A stretch of DNA of 64,000 nt from Neoconidiobolus thromboides FSU 785 (taxonomy: Eukaryota; Entomophthoromycota; Entomophthoromycetes; Entomophthorales; Neoconidiobolaceae). Of the stretch, positions 20,726-32,600 are shown in pieces. The stretch's first letter is position 1. Every line of letters starts with the position of its first letter. The stretch covers positions 17,311 through 81,310 of the forward strand of contig MU626354.1 in assembly GCA_025603075.1 (NCBI GenBank). Reading direction: 5' to 3'. The notes beneath the pieces are model-generated. The model had not been told where the DNA came from. It did not search any database and was given only the letters and a program-made list of their open reading frames with translations. The position numbers and the translations under genes are program-made.

Positions 20726-23700
20726 TTATTTAGCTCTCTTAGATTTAGATTTAGGTGTCTTTGGTTGTGATTGCGGTTGTTGTTTTATTATTGGAGTCTC
20801 TGTACTTTGTTCTTTTTCCTTAGTTTCACCAATTGTCTCGTCTGGCACTAGACTTAAATCGAATCCTGGTATATCTAAACCTTCTAATATTTTCATAGGC
20901 AGTTTATCATTCAAGGGATGATTAGGTGAATTATAGATGGAATCAAGCCTTTCTTTTAAAACTGGGATTCTAGATACTACATTTAATAAGGTTGCTTGTT
21001 GTTGAACCAAACTAATTAATTGCGAATCTCTTTGAAGTATTGCTTTACGATACTGATTGATTTCTTCGGCTTGTGCTTTGATCACTTGTTGTTGTTGTAT
21101 TGATTCTTGATTAAGCTTTTTAAACCTTTCGTTCATTAAAGTTCCATGCATAGTAAATTTATCAATCATATCTTTGAACTGTGCCCTTACGGATATAACA
21201 GGTAAAATAAGTGAAATAATAGCCTCCTTTGATAGATGATCCAATTTCTCTGGGTATCTTGCATAATCTGCTATATCCGTTAAAAAGAACATTCTACTCT
21301 TATAAGTCCTTGAAAGCGTAGCTTCTGCTTCATCAGTGTCATACTGAATGGTTTCATTAATATTCATTGAGTTCATAGCTTCTGCTGCATCCTTTAAACT
21401 TATACCGCTTTCCATCTCACATATTTTTTCAACTATGTAACTTTTGATACCCTTACTTAAGGCAGCAAACATATCCCTATCTGTTTTGCCCGAGTTACCA
21501 CTCAACCTATTGATGTTATTTATTAATTGTTGATCTTCGCCAAATACTCCAAGTATAGTATCTAACTCAAATGACTTGGAGTGTGGGTTGGTGCCATTTG
21601 TAAGCTCTTCTCCTTCTTCTTTTCTTTCATTATAATTTGTCAATTCTTTGATTGGATCTAATGTTTCAACAGTATTTGATTCTTGCTGTGATGAAGATAC
21701 TTTATTACCAACAGTGTTATTATTCACATGATTTAAGGGGGTTGAATTTGAATCCTTATAAAGTTTGGATGGAACATTCGTCCTATTAACTTCATCCTTT
21801 TTTACATCTGTGTTCTTTGGAGTATTTTCGAGATTTTTAATTATAGTAACAGGTTTCGGTGGAGGTGAATGTTCTAAAGCTGGTGAATTATTTTGAGCAG
21901 GGCTTTCCGTTATTGGTGAGCTAATACTGCTATTCTCTGCTTCTTCTGCTTTTTTCTTCTTATTCTTTTTCTTATTCTTTTTCTTACCATCATTGGTGCC
22001 AAGCTGATCCCCTACATCCTTCTTGCCATTCGTGTCATCTAAATCCCATTGTTTCAACAGTTGGTTTTGTTTCTCTAAAGCTATGTATTTCTCCAATTCC
22101 TTAAATCCTTCTCTAAGTAAAAATTTGCCTATAATAACTGATAGCATCTCCCGACCTTCTTTGATCCCTATTTCAAGTTCATCAACAATACTTCTCCTAT
22201 CATTGCCTAAGCGAAAGATATGAGGGTCAAAGACTCTAGAATATGATTCCATGAGTAAAATTGAAAACGAAAGTTGTGCTTCTTCAACTAAAGCATCTGT
22301 AGTACTTAAAATATAATCAGCTAATTTATCCATGGAAAGGATCATATTGAATTGGTCCAAAGCATACATTCTAAATGTGGCGTGGTGGACTTCCAATCTT
22401 TTAAATTGTTTTCTAAATTCCTTGTTAGTAGCTCTCTCAATTCTAGCAGCAACTGTTTTTAAAGAAGGATCCTTCCAACTTTTTTCTATTTCTTCTTTTA
22501 AATTGTTATAAACTACATTTCTTTTACTTAACTCACTTAATATAGCATTCGATTTAATCCTAGCTTGCCTATAAGCATCTTTGTATGCTTCACCACAACT
22601 GAAATACTCATCACTCAGCAAAGATTCTGCCTCTGTAAGTGAATCAAGTTTTAGCAACTCATCAAAAAAATCCATCTTTTTAAGTCCATTTAATAAATTA
22701 ACAGATGTAATCGCGTTTACTTTGTAACCTGCCATCTTTTTCCTTGCACTTTCATATTTTTCATTATTTTTCAACTTCCTAAATCTATCCTTTGAGCTAG
22801 CCAATAATCTTTGTGAAGCTTCTACTACCTCATGAATAACAGCTGTAAGAACTTGAAGCTCACTACGGATACAAGAAGCAAAACTTCTATGTGTCGTGGT
22901 TAAAATTTCTAAGTAATCATCAATGATCTTTTCTACATATTTAACTGGGTTAGCTATCTCTTCCCCTTTCTTTCTATTCTTTTCTGCTTGACGAAACTTT
23001 TCTATTCCTTTAGACCAATTATCAGTAAAGTATCCAAAGTGTGCATGTGAAAAAGTGTCAGCATAATTATAAGAACTCACCCTGTTTCCTTTAACAAGCT
23101 GATTTACTCGAGTTTGATCGATCCTTGTAATAGTATCAAAATAGGAAAACGTAAAATTAAACGCTTCTTTAGATATAGCATCCCAATCTGAAGTAAGCTT
23201 AGGTACAAAGCTCCTCAGGTAAGTATGATATCTATCCACTGACACTTTAACCTCATCTGGGGTTTTAAAGTGCTTTGAGCTATGGTTACATGAAGGTGTA
23301 ATCAATGATGACTGAAGTTTAGCTGTTATTTGTTTTAAGAAGCAAAAATCATCTCTATGTAAAGTAAAGTTTCCTTTGTCAGAAGTATCTAAAGCGTCCA
23401 AAAGTAGTACATATTCTACCTCGTCAAAATCCTGTTCAACATCTTGAGGCTCATCTTCAATGTCAATATTTAGTTGATCAAGATAAAACTCCAAATAGGA
23501 GCTTGAAGAATATTCTTTTAAATTCCTTTCCCCAATGGTCACAAGTTTTGTTAACAGATCAAAGTTAGGATTTGTAAAATGAAAACTCTTTTTATCATTT
23601 TCCATTTCCATTTCAACAACATCTCTTAAATGGGCCATCGTTTTTTCTGGACAATGAACTACATTTGGAGGTTCGATATGAGATTCAACAAAATCTTCGA

Positions 23701-23965
23701 TAAAATGTACTTGCGAAATGATGTTTTTTTTTAAAACATAATTCATCCATTCTCGACAGATATAACACCCTTCTTCGCAAGGTCGAAAGTTCTTTGCTTC
23801 TTTAATTACTTTATTGGTGGCTACTTTTAATTGTTGAATTTTACCAGTTTCTTCTTTTTTATTTCCTTTTTTAGTGTTAGTAATGCTAATGTTGTCATAG
23901 TTTAACTCCAATAGAGCATCAACAATTGATGGCCCATGGAAGTTTACATATTCAGATAAACTCAT
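20726..23965 (-). CDS. Large orphan protein, 1079 aa, coiled-coil C-terminus
   Basis: Single uninterrupted ORF in an intron-rich neighbourhood. I do not recognise the family. Visible parts: an N-terminal region with three close cysteines (Cys63, Cys67 and Cys70 in CEEGCYICREW) that could bind metal; a long mostly helical middle (about residues 230-640) with no enzyme motif; a lysine cluster around residue 655 (KKKNKKKNKKKK), a probable nuclear or nucleolar signal; a Ser/Pro/Asn-rich linker; and a Gln-rich coiled coil around residues 945-990 (ESIQQQQVIKAQAEEINQYR). It ends with a basic tail, KTPKSKSKRAK. A scaffold protein is plausible. The intact frame and normal composition indicate a functional gene. 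Confidence 0.8.
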   Translation of the reverse strand: MSLSEYVNFHGPSIVDALLELNYDNISITNTKKGNKKEETGKIQQLKVATNKVIKEAKNFRPCEEGCYICREWMNYVLKKNIISQVHFIEDFVESHIEPPNVVHCPEKTMAHLRDVVEMEMENDKKSFHFTNPNFDLLTKLVTIGERNLKEYSSSSYLEFYLDQLNIDIEDEPQDVEQDFDEVEYVLLLDALDTSDKGNFTLHRDDFCFLKQITAKLQSSLITPSCNHSSKHFKTPDEVKVSVDRYHTYLRSFVPKLTSDWDAISKEAFNFTFSYFDTITRIDQTRVNQLVKGNRVSSYNYADTFSHAHFGYFTDNWSKGIEKFRQAEKNRKKGEEIANPVKYVEKIIDDYLEILTTTHRSFASCIRSELQVLTAVIHEVVEASQRLLASSKDRFRKLKNNEKYESARKKMAGYKVNAITSVNLLNGLKKMDFFDELLKLDSLTEAESLLSDEYFSCGEAYKDAYRQARIKSNAILSELSKRNVVYNNLKEEIEKSWKDPSLKTVAARIERATNKEFRKQFKRLEVHHATFRMYALDQFNMILSMDKLADYILSTTDALVEEAQLSFSILLMESYSRVFDPHIFRLGNDRRSIVDELEIGIKEGREMLSVIIGKFLLREGFKELEKYIALEKQNQLLKQWDLDDTNGKKDVGDQLGTNDGKKKNKKKNKKKKAEEAENSSISSPITESPAQNNSPALEHSPPPKPVTIIKNLENTPKNTDVKKDEVNRTNVPSKLYKDSNSTPLNHVNNNTVGNKVSSSQQESNTVETLDPIKELTNYNERKEEGEELTNGTNPHSKSFELDTILGVFGEDQQLINNINRLSGNSGKTDRDMFAALSKGIKSYIVEKICEMESGISLKDAAEAMNSMNINETIQYDTDEAEATLSRTYKSRMFFLTDIADYARYPEKLDHLSKEAIISLILPVISVRAQFKDMIDKFTMHGTLMNERFKKLNQESIQQQQVIKAQAEEINQYRKAILQRDSQLISLVQQQATLLNVVSRIPVLKERLDSIYNSPNHPLNDKLPMKILEGLDIPGFDLSLVPDETIGETKEKEQSTETPIIKQQPQSQPKTPKSKSKRAK

Positions 23966-24831
23966 ATTTACTATATCTAAAACAATAGAACCAAATTAAT
24001 CTTGTAACTCTCATTTTATTAATATTATATATATAATCAGGCGCCAGGTTGGTTGTTATATCTTAAAGTTCAAATGGGGTAATTACCTTATTATCAAATA
24101 TAAACAAAGGTTTGAAGCCAAAACTATGTACTACTATTTGATTAAAGAGATTTTGCAAACAAGTAAAGTTAGCTATTCCTTAATTAGGTAATTTGATCAA
24201 AGTTGTAGAAAATATTAACTTATTGGTTAAAGGTTTATTAAATTTCTCAGCTATTGGCTATAGCTTAGAAATAAAAGGATTCGAATTATGGGTTGAAAAT
24301 TCAAATGAGATGAATTTATAGCATTAAACAACTTTGGGTGTCAGTGATTTGTAACAGCACTTTGTGCTACTCATCAGTCTTTTATTTTAAGCTATCAAGC
24401 AAGGATTTATACTTTTAATTGGTATTTATAAGGCAACTTTTTGAGATGGGGAAACTTTAGGTGAGACTATGCAAAAATTAGCAAAAATTATTGGACATGT
24501 ATCTCAGCCAATAATTTTCATAAAATTTTATTAAACAAAGAGAGTTCATCTTTGAATTAACAGGCATTTAAGCATCTTTAATAAGAGTCGTTGATATCTT
24601 AAATTATAGTATTAGGCTTTAATAAGATTTTCTTTAGTCAACTATCGTGAGGGAAGACATACGTAGTTAACGATGTTATCCTTCAAATAGGGATATGAAA
24701 ATCTGCGATTTTAACATCGTTTATTGCATTAGTTAAATTGCGAATTTTGGGCCATAGGATTTAAGTTGCAAATTCTGGGCTTGCAAAAAGATGAAGTTAA
24801 ATTCTTTTGACGAAAGAAATAAACTTTAAAA
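23966..24831. other. Divergent intergenic region, 0.87 kb
   Basis: Between the divergent starts of the 1079-aa protein gene and SNF12. The part from about 24290 to 24720 is less AT-rich than usual here and contains short protein-like fragments (LGETMQKLAKIIGHVSQP around 24460-24510, plus strand), which may be a decayed transposable element. No intact gene. Confidence 0.4.
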
Positions 24832-26598
24832 ATGGATCATCCAACACTAGCTAGTTACAATAATTTAACTTTAGTAAGGAAAAACACGAGTCAAAATAAT
24901 TCAGGAGTAGGGACACCAAACGCCAGTAATAAGACGAAGATTCGTAAAACGGTTGATAAAAATATTAGCGAAAATTTACAAGACATTATACCAGAAAGTA
25001 AACTATACAATAAATTATTAAAAGAAGAAAAAAGATTGGATGGCTTACTATTGAAAAAGAGATTAGATTACCAAGATATTAAGTTTAAGACTGGAACTAA
25101 AGTATTTGGCTTTTCATTTATTTAAATTTTTAACTTAGTTTTAGACGTTTAGAACATTGCGTCTATTTATCAGTAATCAAGCTGCTTATCAAGCAGATAA
25201 TACGAATTATCCAGACCCACTATACCAAGTTAACCAGGGTGAAATTCCTTCTTGGACATTGAAAATAGAAGGAAGAGTATTAATGGTACATTTTTAGTGA
25301 GTCAGATAAAATAAATTAACTTGACATTTAGCCTATTTCTGCAAATGGTAAAGCTAAAGGTGTAGCTAAGAAGTTTTCGTCTTTAATCAATTCTGTGGTC
25401 GTTGAGCTTGAAAGGGACAGAAATCTTTATCCTGAAGGAAATCTAATAGAGGTGATATTGTATATATATTGTTTTTGCATATGTATAACTTTTCATAGTG
25501 GTTCTCAAATGATCAAACACAAGAAGTAGATGGATTCGAAATTAAAAGACAAGGATCTGGAGAGGTTAAATGCAAAATAGTCATTCAACTTAATCAACCA
25601 TTGAATCGATTTAAACCAAGTTCGGAGTTAGCAGAAATTATAGTAATCGGCCAAAACCAAGAAAATAAAAGCAATTCAGGTTTATTTACAAGATCAGAAG
25701 TTGTTATAATGCTTTGGCATTATATTAAAGTAAATATTATATTCAGTGAACTCACAATTAACTGAACTTCATAACTAGTTTCATAAACTTAATGACCCTA
25801 AAGATTTAATTGCTATAAACTGTGATGTTAACTTAACAAAAGTAAGAAACTGAGAATTGCTTTAGTTTAGCTTAATTTCTATTTATATAACCATTTTAGC
25901 TATTTGGAATGTCAAGAGTTACCTTTTCACAAATTCCACAGCTGTTAGATCGTCATTTGCTCCCACCTGAGCCTATTGTTATTGATTATGTTGTTAGGTA
26001 TAATTAGCTTTTCATATAAAAATAAGATTGATAATAATACTTTTAGAACAAATAAAGAGCATACTAATTCACCGGTAGTATTTGACATTGAAGTAGAACA
26101 AGAAGATGAATTTAAAACGAAGTTAGGATCAATTTTAGGGAATACTTCTGCGAATCGTACAATTTTAAATTTAGATGATAAAGTAACTTTAACTAAATCA
26201 TTAAATGGCAAATAATAACTCATGATAATTAGATTAACCAAATGCTTGTTGAAATTCAACAACGTAAAATGAAGAGGGATTTTATGATGGAATTTATTAA
26301 TTCACCTGTTGATTTTATTAATAAATGGATGGATTCTCAGGCAAAAGATTTGGAAGTAAGAGCAGTATTATATAATAAGAGTTAAGCTTTATTATTGATT
26401 TTTAGGTTATCTTTGGTGAAAATCATGTCAATATGGAGGATATACGTCACTCTCAATTTTATGATCAAGATTGGGTTAAAGAGGCTGTGTTTTATTATTT
26501 AAATAATAAGGTATGATATTTGTTAAATATCAATAGCTATTAACTTTTTAATATTTTAGTCGCAAGAAAATGTTTCTAATTCAATGTTAAACAAATAA
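24832..26598 (+). CDS. SNF12: SWI/SNF complex subunit Snf12/Swp73 (SMARCD, SWIB domain)
   Basis: Core accessory subunit of SWI/SNF-RSC chromatin remodellers. Ten exons give 441 residues: 24832-25101, 25145-25285, 25332-25451, 25499-25729, 25779-25841, 25900-25997, 26047-26182, 26233-26355, 26406-26510 and 26560-26598; introns are 43-58 nt. The order follows SMARCD/Rsc6: an N-terminal helix with KLYNKLLKEEKRLDGLLLKK; LRLFISNQ; PSWTLKIEGRVL; VVELERDRNLYPEGNLIEW; the SWIB/MDM2-like fold from LWHYIKFHKLNDPKDLIAIN to MSRVTFSQIPQLLDRHLLPP; then IEIQRRKM-like VEIQQRKMKRDFMMEFI. The model needs the GTAACT donor at 26183. Reading through it gives a premature stop. Confidence 0.9.
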
Positions 26599-26707
26599 AA
26601 TTTTCAACTAAATATACTGTTAAGATCTGAAAGATTTTTGTTACTTCATTTTTATTACCTTTGTAACCTAGATTTTGTAGTATTTTATTGAATTTTAGCA
26701 ATTACCA

Positions 26708-27948
26708 TCAAACTTCCCATAATGAAATTTTACGATCATTAGAAGCAACAAATAAAGCTTCTTTATCTTCAAGGGTGGTACAAAGTAAAGAAGTGATTGT
26801 TCCTTGATGATAGTTTAGAGCCTTTATAAGCCTTAAACTTTTTTTACTGTATAATAAGACCTCCCCATCCGAATGAGCAGAAAATAAATAATATTGATTA
26901 GAAATACAAATAGCTTGAAGTTTGTCTTTAGTTTTTATCTTTTTCAACGAAATATCTTCAATATTGATTCTTAAATTATCCTATTGATTGATGAGTAAAT
27001 CGCTAAAAATCAATAAAATTGAGTACCTCTTTATTTTCTGAATATTTTAAAATTACTCGTAATAAGCCACCTTCATAACTAGAACAATAAAGGGAAGTGT
27101 AATCATTGTCTATAACGATACAACTTATTGTGTTATCCCTTTCAAATGGAGTTAGTTTCCAAATTTCTTTACTATCAAGGGTATTCGTTAAACAATTAAA
27201 GGTAATAGCGCCATCAGAGTAGGCCAATATAAAATAAGTATTATTATCATAATTATACCAAAGGCTATGCACCACATCTAATAGAATTGAGCAAATAACA
27301 ACAACTTATAATTAGTTTTACCTTCTTTTCTACCCGATTTTAACGTTTTTACCATTTCAAAACTAGACATTTGCTTTAAGTTTACGCTTACAATTTGAGT
27401 CTCTGCATTTTGCGTAGGGCAAGAAAAGTAAGTATTTTCGTTGTTTAGGTTGGTATTATCTAAATTGATAAATACATAAAATTATAAATAGTATGAACTA
27501 ATTACCTAACAAATAAACCTTACAAAAGTTATAAGAAGTAGTGGCTAGACTTTTTAAAAAGGTAGGCTTTTCAAAGTTCTTTTTTAATAACTGTTCAAAC
27601 TGTACTTCCCATTTCCAAAATGTAATACCTATTGCTCGATTGTAAACACAAAAATAGCCTCCTTTTATATCAATAATTTCTATTATACTATTTAACTCAA
27701 CCATTTTTTCGTCCTTATAGGGTAGCGAAATGGTAAAACATAAATGGTGAGTTTTCAAAGAATAAAAACTAATATCACCAGTACTATTACTATAAATATA
27801 AAGATTAATAAGGAGTCTTGTTTATGTTATTTAGTTACCCAACTAATAGAAATGGCAACTGAGTTTGATTTCGACACAAAAAATGTACAATTCTTAAAGC
27901 TGTGATGGTATGTGGTTGACCTCGATAAACAAAATAGGGTTTTAACAT
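26708..27948 (-). CDS. ASA1: WD40 protein Asa1/GNB1L-like
   Basis: Likely orthologue of ASTRA-associated protein 1 (human GNB1L), a WD40 propeller that works with the Tel2-Tti1-Tti2 chaperone system to mature PIKK kinases. Five exons (27839-27948, 27506-27789, 27322-27459, 27027-27277, 26708-26980), all phase-consistent, give 351 residues. The start MLKPYFVYRGQPHTITALR corresponds to the opening xxFVLRGxxxPVxAL of the family. Blade-like units follow: LLVGNSTGDISFYSL, FILAYSDGAITF, LYCSSYEGGLLRV and LFSAHSDGEVLLYS. The closing unit ALFVASNDRKISLWEV matches the GNB1L C-terminus (AAGSKDQRISLW). Assignment rests on these end motifs; WD40 proteins diverge quickly, so another WD40 family remains possible. 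Confidence 0.7.
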
Positions 27949-27999
27949 TTTCAAATTTGAATTTTTAAACAAAAAACAAGTTTTTATCTTTCTGTAAAA
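27949..27999. promoter_or_regulatory. Very compact bidirectional promoter
   Basis: Only 51 bp separate the divergent ATG codons of the ASA1-like gene (minus) and the small mitochondrial-like protein gene (plus). Both transcripts must start in or near this interval, with very short or overlapping leaders. Confidence 0.5.
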
Positions 28000-28420
28000 A
28001 TGAGTTATCGAAATTTCAATCAAATACGTGCTTTTAGTATTAAAAGAACTTTATTTACAAATCCATTTAAACAGAACGATACTCTTTATTACAAATTAAA
28101 GCCAATATTGTTATTGTTGTTTGTTGGAAGTGGTAGTTTAAATTTACATTGGAGCAAACAACAGTACTTAGAAACGGAAATAAGCAAGGAAACAAAGATA
28201 ATGTTACTTAATGAAAGAATTTCAAATTTAAAGAACCAAATGAACATAGATGAAACTGAAATTAATACAGGTAATAAAGAAATAGTCCTATTTTAATAAA
28301 TGTTGATGTAAATATTCCTTTTTAGTTGAAAACAGAGAAAATGAGAGAAAAACGACCACTTTATTAAACGTATCTAAAGAAGAAAAATCAAAACTACCAA
28401 AGGGAGGCTATTTCTTATAA
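28000..28420 (+). CDS. Small single-TM protein, probably mitochondrial
   Basis: Two exons (28000-28270, 28326-28420) give 121 residues. The N-terminal 28 residues are basic with no acids (MSYRNFNQIRAFSIKRTLF), a likely mitochondrial targeting sequence. One hydrophobic segment follows (LKPILLLLFVGSGSLNL), then a charged helical tail (KQQYLETEISKETK...LLNERISNLKNQM). This layout is that of small inner-membrane proteins such as respiratory-complex assembly factors, but I cannot name it. Its last two codons, TTA TAA, are also read on the other strand as the end of the hydrolase gene. Confidence 0.65.
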
Positions 28421-29284
28421 TTTGGTCTTATTATTAAGTAAATATTGATTGATGATAGAAACCAACTGATCGATTTCTCCTTGTTTATCAAAAAAATGAC
28501 TTACACCTTCTAAAATAAATACTTGATGATTAATTTTAATCATTTCTTTAATTAAAATAGCGTCTTGATATTTGACCACTTTATCTTTCATGCCGTGGAT
28601 AGTAACCATCCCTTTAATATTAGGTTGGTTGTTTATATTATTATAAATATCTAGATTGAATTTATCACGCCATAAGAAATCATTATTACTAATAAAAATT
28701 TTTCTATTTTTTGGCCCTACTTTCCATACTACTTCTTTTCCTTTGCCAATCTTTTCTAATTGTTCAGGTTCAAACCTAGCCATGCTTTTTTCTCTCAAGT
28801 CTACTCTTCCAGATATATTTATTATATATGGAACGTTTAAATTGCAATCCAAGTTTGAAGCTAATAATAAAGCTATCGAGCCACCTTTCGAGTGCCCAAT
28901 TATCACCTCGACGTTGAACCGGATACCTTGTTCTTTAGTCACAACCTGGATCCCGTTATTTTCAAAATTAAAGCCATTCTGTTTAAAATAACTCAATACC
29001 TGAATAACGTCCTGAACCTGTTGTTCATAATCAGAATAAGTACTTTTACCACTACTTAAACCATTACCAGTAAAATCAAACGTAAACGTGTTGTAAGTTT
29101 TGTCTAACCCCTGTTCGATCCCATTCACTACAAAGCTTTCTTTGTGATTTAGTAGGCCATGTAAAATGATACATAGCTTGTTTTCAACTCCATTAGCCCC
29201 TGTAATTACTACTAATTTACCTACTAAGTGTCCCTCTCTTGAAGGTATTTTTAGTTCAAAATGGTGAGACATGCTTGATTTCAA
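28415..29284 (-). CDS. Alpha/beta hydrolase (serine esterase/peptidase type)
   Basis: Intronless, 289 residues. Canonical alpha/beta-hydrolase order: an oxyanion-type motif after strand 3 (LHGLLNHKESF); DFTGNGLSSGKS, resembling the D-x-R-G-x-G-x-S segment; the nucleophile elbow GHSKGG (Ser136); an acid turn HGMKDKVV (Asp); and a late histidine in EGVSHFF. This resembles the serine aminopeptidase S33/BEM46-like hydrolases of fungi. No signal peptide, so probably cytosolic. The substrate cannot be told from sequence. Two Met codons (1 and 5) are possible starts. It overlaps the upstream convergent gene by six bases. Confidence 0.85.
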   Translation of the reverse strand: MKSSMSHHFELKIPSREGHLVGKLVVITGANGVENKLCIILHGLLNHKESFVVNGIEQGLDKTYNTFTFDFTGNGLSSGKSTYSDYEQQVQDVIQVLSYFKQNGFNFENNGIQVVTKEQGIRFNVEVIIGHSKGGSIALLLASNLDCNLNVPYIINISGRVDLREKSMARFEPEQLEKIGKGKEVVWKVGPKNRKIFISNNDFLWRDKFNLDIYNNINNQPNIKGMVTIHGMKDKVVKYQDAILIKEMIKINHQVFILEGVSHFFDKQGEIDQLVSIINQYLLNNKTKL

Positions 29285-29612
29285 TTAAAATTTGTCTCTT
29301 ATTTTCAATAAAATAGACATAAATTCTGAGATAATTTGTACTAAAATAATTATTCAATATTACATAACGTACCTATAAGCTAATAAAGTAAATAATAATC
29401 CAAGCAGTTTTAATAAATTAAAAACATTCAACATGGTAAATATACATGAAATAAATCTTCAGTTAATCACCAAATTTTTATTATAATTAAAATAAATGAA
29501 CACAAAAAATACACGGAATATTGTTAAAATAAAATATTTGCTATCAAATACTAAATTGCACCTAAAAACGGTTACAAAAATAATTACAAAATACTAACAA
29601 AACTGCTATTGT
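29285..29612. other. Intergenic, 328 bp
   Basis: AT-rich spacer between the promoter side of the hydrolase gene and the 3' end of RIM15, both on the minus strand. Nothing recognisable. Confidence 0.4.
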
Positions 29613-32600
29613 TTAAGTAAAGGAGGAGGATTTAGCTTGAGCAGGTAAAGAAACACGATTCCTTGAAGGGGAGGAAGACAGATCCTTATTATATTCTGAA
29701 AGTAGAGGGATATTTTTATAAACAAACGCATCAAAATCTGGCTCGATATTCTTTTGATTATATGATGCCGAGATAGCTCTTGGTCTTCCTTTTTTAAGGC
29801 TGGCATGTTTAGGCTGTGGTGTAAAAAGTCCAGATTCTTTATCAGGCTTTATGACCTTGACTTGAACCTCTTCTTTCTGTTGGCTATGTCTTTTGTTTTC
29901 TTTACTTTCCCTGTCAGCCTCTCCACTCTCCATCATTATATCTACATCAAAACCATTTTCATCTTCTAATTTTTGTATATCTGGCCTTTCATTCCTCATA
30001 TCAAAATAACTTGTATCCAATAAGTCTTCTGGACACGGTTTGAAGGGGGCTTCTGATTCCCTAATGGTATCAAAGTCAAGTCCACTAAAGAAAGGATGTT
30101 CTTTGATCCTTTCTCCTTGCAACCTAGAATTAGGATCACTGTTCAGAAGACCTTTTATTAAATCTTCAGCTAAAGGGTCTTCGATTCCATCTTCTGGCCA
30201 TTGGATATTATGATCAAGTATATTTTTAAAAATAGCCTCTGGACTCCCATCCATAAAAGGTGGATAAGCACATAAAAACTCAAAGAGACATACGCCAAGT
30301 GCCCACCAGTCTACAGGAGTATGATGGCCTATACCTAAAAGAAGTTCCGGTGCTAAATAATCTGGAGTACCTAAGACACCTGTTTCTATTGCATTACTAG
30401 AATTTGTAACTTCATCCGTTTTAGGAGAAGGTAAAGAAAAACCGAATGGAGAATTCATCCCACTGTGATTTCGTTTTGTTGATTCATCTTTACTAACTGT
30501 TTGACTCCTTTCATTTTCTTTGACTACAATTCTAGAAAGCCCAAAATCAGTTAATTTAAGGTGACCATCACCATTTAATAGTATATTATCCGGTTTGAGA
30601 TCTCGATGAATTACTCCATTTTTATGGAGATAATTAAGTGCAAGCGCCGTTTCTGCCGTATAAAACCGAGCCATCTCTATCGTTAACCCTCCCATTCCTG
30701 TAATCAAAGAGCTTAGATCTCCACCAATGAGATATTCTTGAACGAGGTAGAGATAATTTTTAGAATGAAAAGCATAAAAAAGGTTGACTACATATGGCAT
30801 TTGGGCTAAGGACATAACTTTGCGTTCTGTCATTACTTCCCGTATCATATTTTTTCTTATCATATCATCTTTTCTTATGACTTTAATAGCAAATAAGTCT
30901 TGAGTAGCTTTTTTACGTGATAGGTATACTTTTCCAAAAGCGCCTCTAGAGATAGGTTTAATAATCTCAAAATCATTGATTTGAGGTATTTTCCCACGCT
31001 TACTACTATTGTTCGAATCACTTGACTTAGAACTGGTTGGCGAACTTTTATTTTTCCTAAGGCTGTTTTTTAACATTCCGGAAAGTAAAGATATTAGCTT
31101 TTGTGACATTGGTGAATCTTCTGAGCTTGTAGAACTTGTGTTGCTATTCGAACGATAAAGCTTATTCATATGGCGCAATCTTGATTCCGATACTTCTTTT
31201 GATCTACCACGACTAAAATAATTTGTAGTTGAAGTGGGAGAAGAAGGAATAGAAATAGAATCTTTATTTAAATGCCTTAATTTTTCTAAATAATTATCCA
31301 CAACGGACCTTAAAGAATTACTAACTTCTAATGTTTGCTTAGCGTAGTTCTTAACAAAGTTCAAATCTTTTGAAAAATACATAATTTCTTTTAGTTTCTT
31401 TTTGATCCAATTTTCTTCGTCGATTATATTTTCCATACAAAGTCCTAAAAGATCATTCGATTCCTTTTCTAATATTTTAATATGTTTTATAAACTTTTTG
31501 ACGATTGTTGCACCTTCTTGATTCAATTTTTTTTCGTTTAGTGCTTCACCCAGCTCACTTAAAATGACTCCATACTCATTATGAATTTCATGAAACTTCA
31601 TCTCATGTAGCTGTGTGATAGCACATTCCTCAGAGTGATGCTCAAAATCATGTTTATATACCGTCTCATCACAGATGCGACATACAATAGATTCAGTATT
31701 ATTGTCAGTTAGATCATTTTGTGATGTAGAAAAAGGCCAACCTTTAAATAAGCTAACATCTCCGGACTTTGTACGATTATGAAGTTGTAATGAACTCTCT
31801 TTATCGCGTTTTTTACTTCGAATTGGAAGAGTAGAACTACCTTTTAGCTTACTTTTATCAATAATCGATTTAAACCCAAAATTGTCCATTAGGTTTCCAA
31901 TACTATTTTTACGTTGCGGGGGATTCATAGTCTCGGTTTTTTTGATATTCATTTCTTTTTTGTCAGGCTTATTTAATTGAACTGAAAGTCGCCTTAAGAA
32001 GTTTGGTTTAGGTTTCGAGTTAACTGAAAATATCGAGGGTCTTCTTAAATTTTTTACTTTCTCTTCACTCTCAATGTAATTCGAAGAGTCGTATGATTTA
32101 CTTGCCACCATCATATTTGAACTAATTGACTGTTTTACTTCATCTTTGAGTGGACTTATAGGTTCACTTACTATCCCAGAACACTCTTCAAACTGTAATT
32201 TTGGTAAATTTAATCCCGATTGAATAAATGAAGTCGAATGCCTTAAAGGGGATGGTGAAATAGGTTGGGATAACAAGTACTGATTTTCATAGTGTTTTAT
32301 TTCCATCTCTTTTTTATTATAATCGTTCTATAATTTTTAATAATTGAATTAAAAAACATAAAAATACATACTATATACTCGGACAACCTACAGCATGGCG
32401 AAAACTCAAAAACTAACTTAGACAATAAGTCTTCAGCTTCTGCATTACCAACAGTCATTTTTCGTAACTTTTGTAACAGCAATCGGAACTCTTTCATAAT
32501 ATCTTGACAAACGGTACTGTTGACCATCATTTCAACTGTAGTTGTTAAAATCCTTTCTGCTAAAGTTTCTATTTTAAATAATGATATTGTATCTAAAGAT

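Noticed and set aside
28656-28991. 111-codon open stretch, plus strand
   Set aside because: Antisense shadow of the alpha/beta hydrolase gene.
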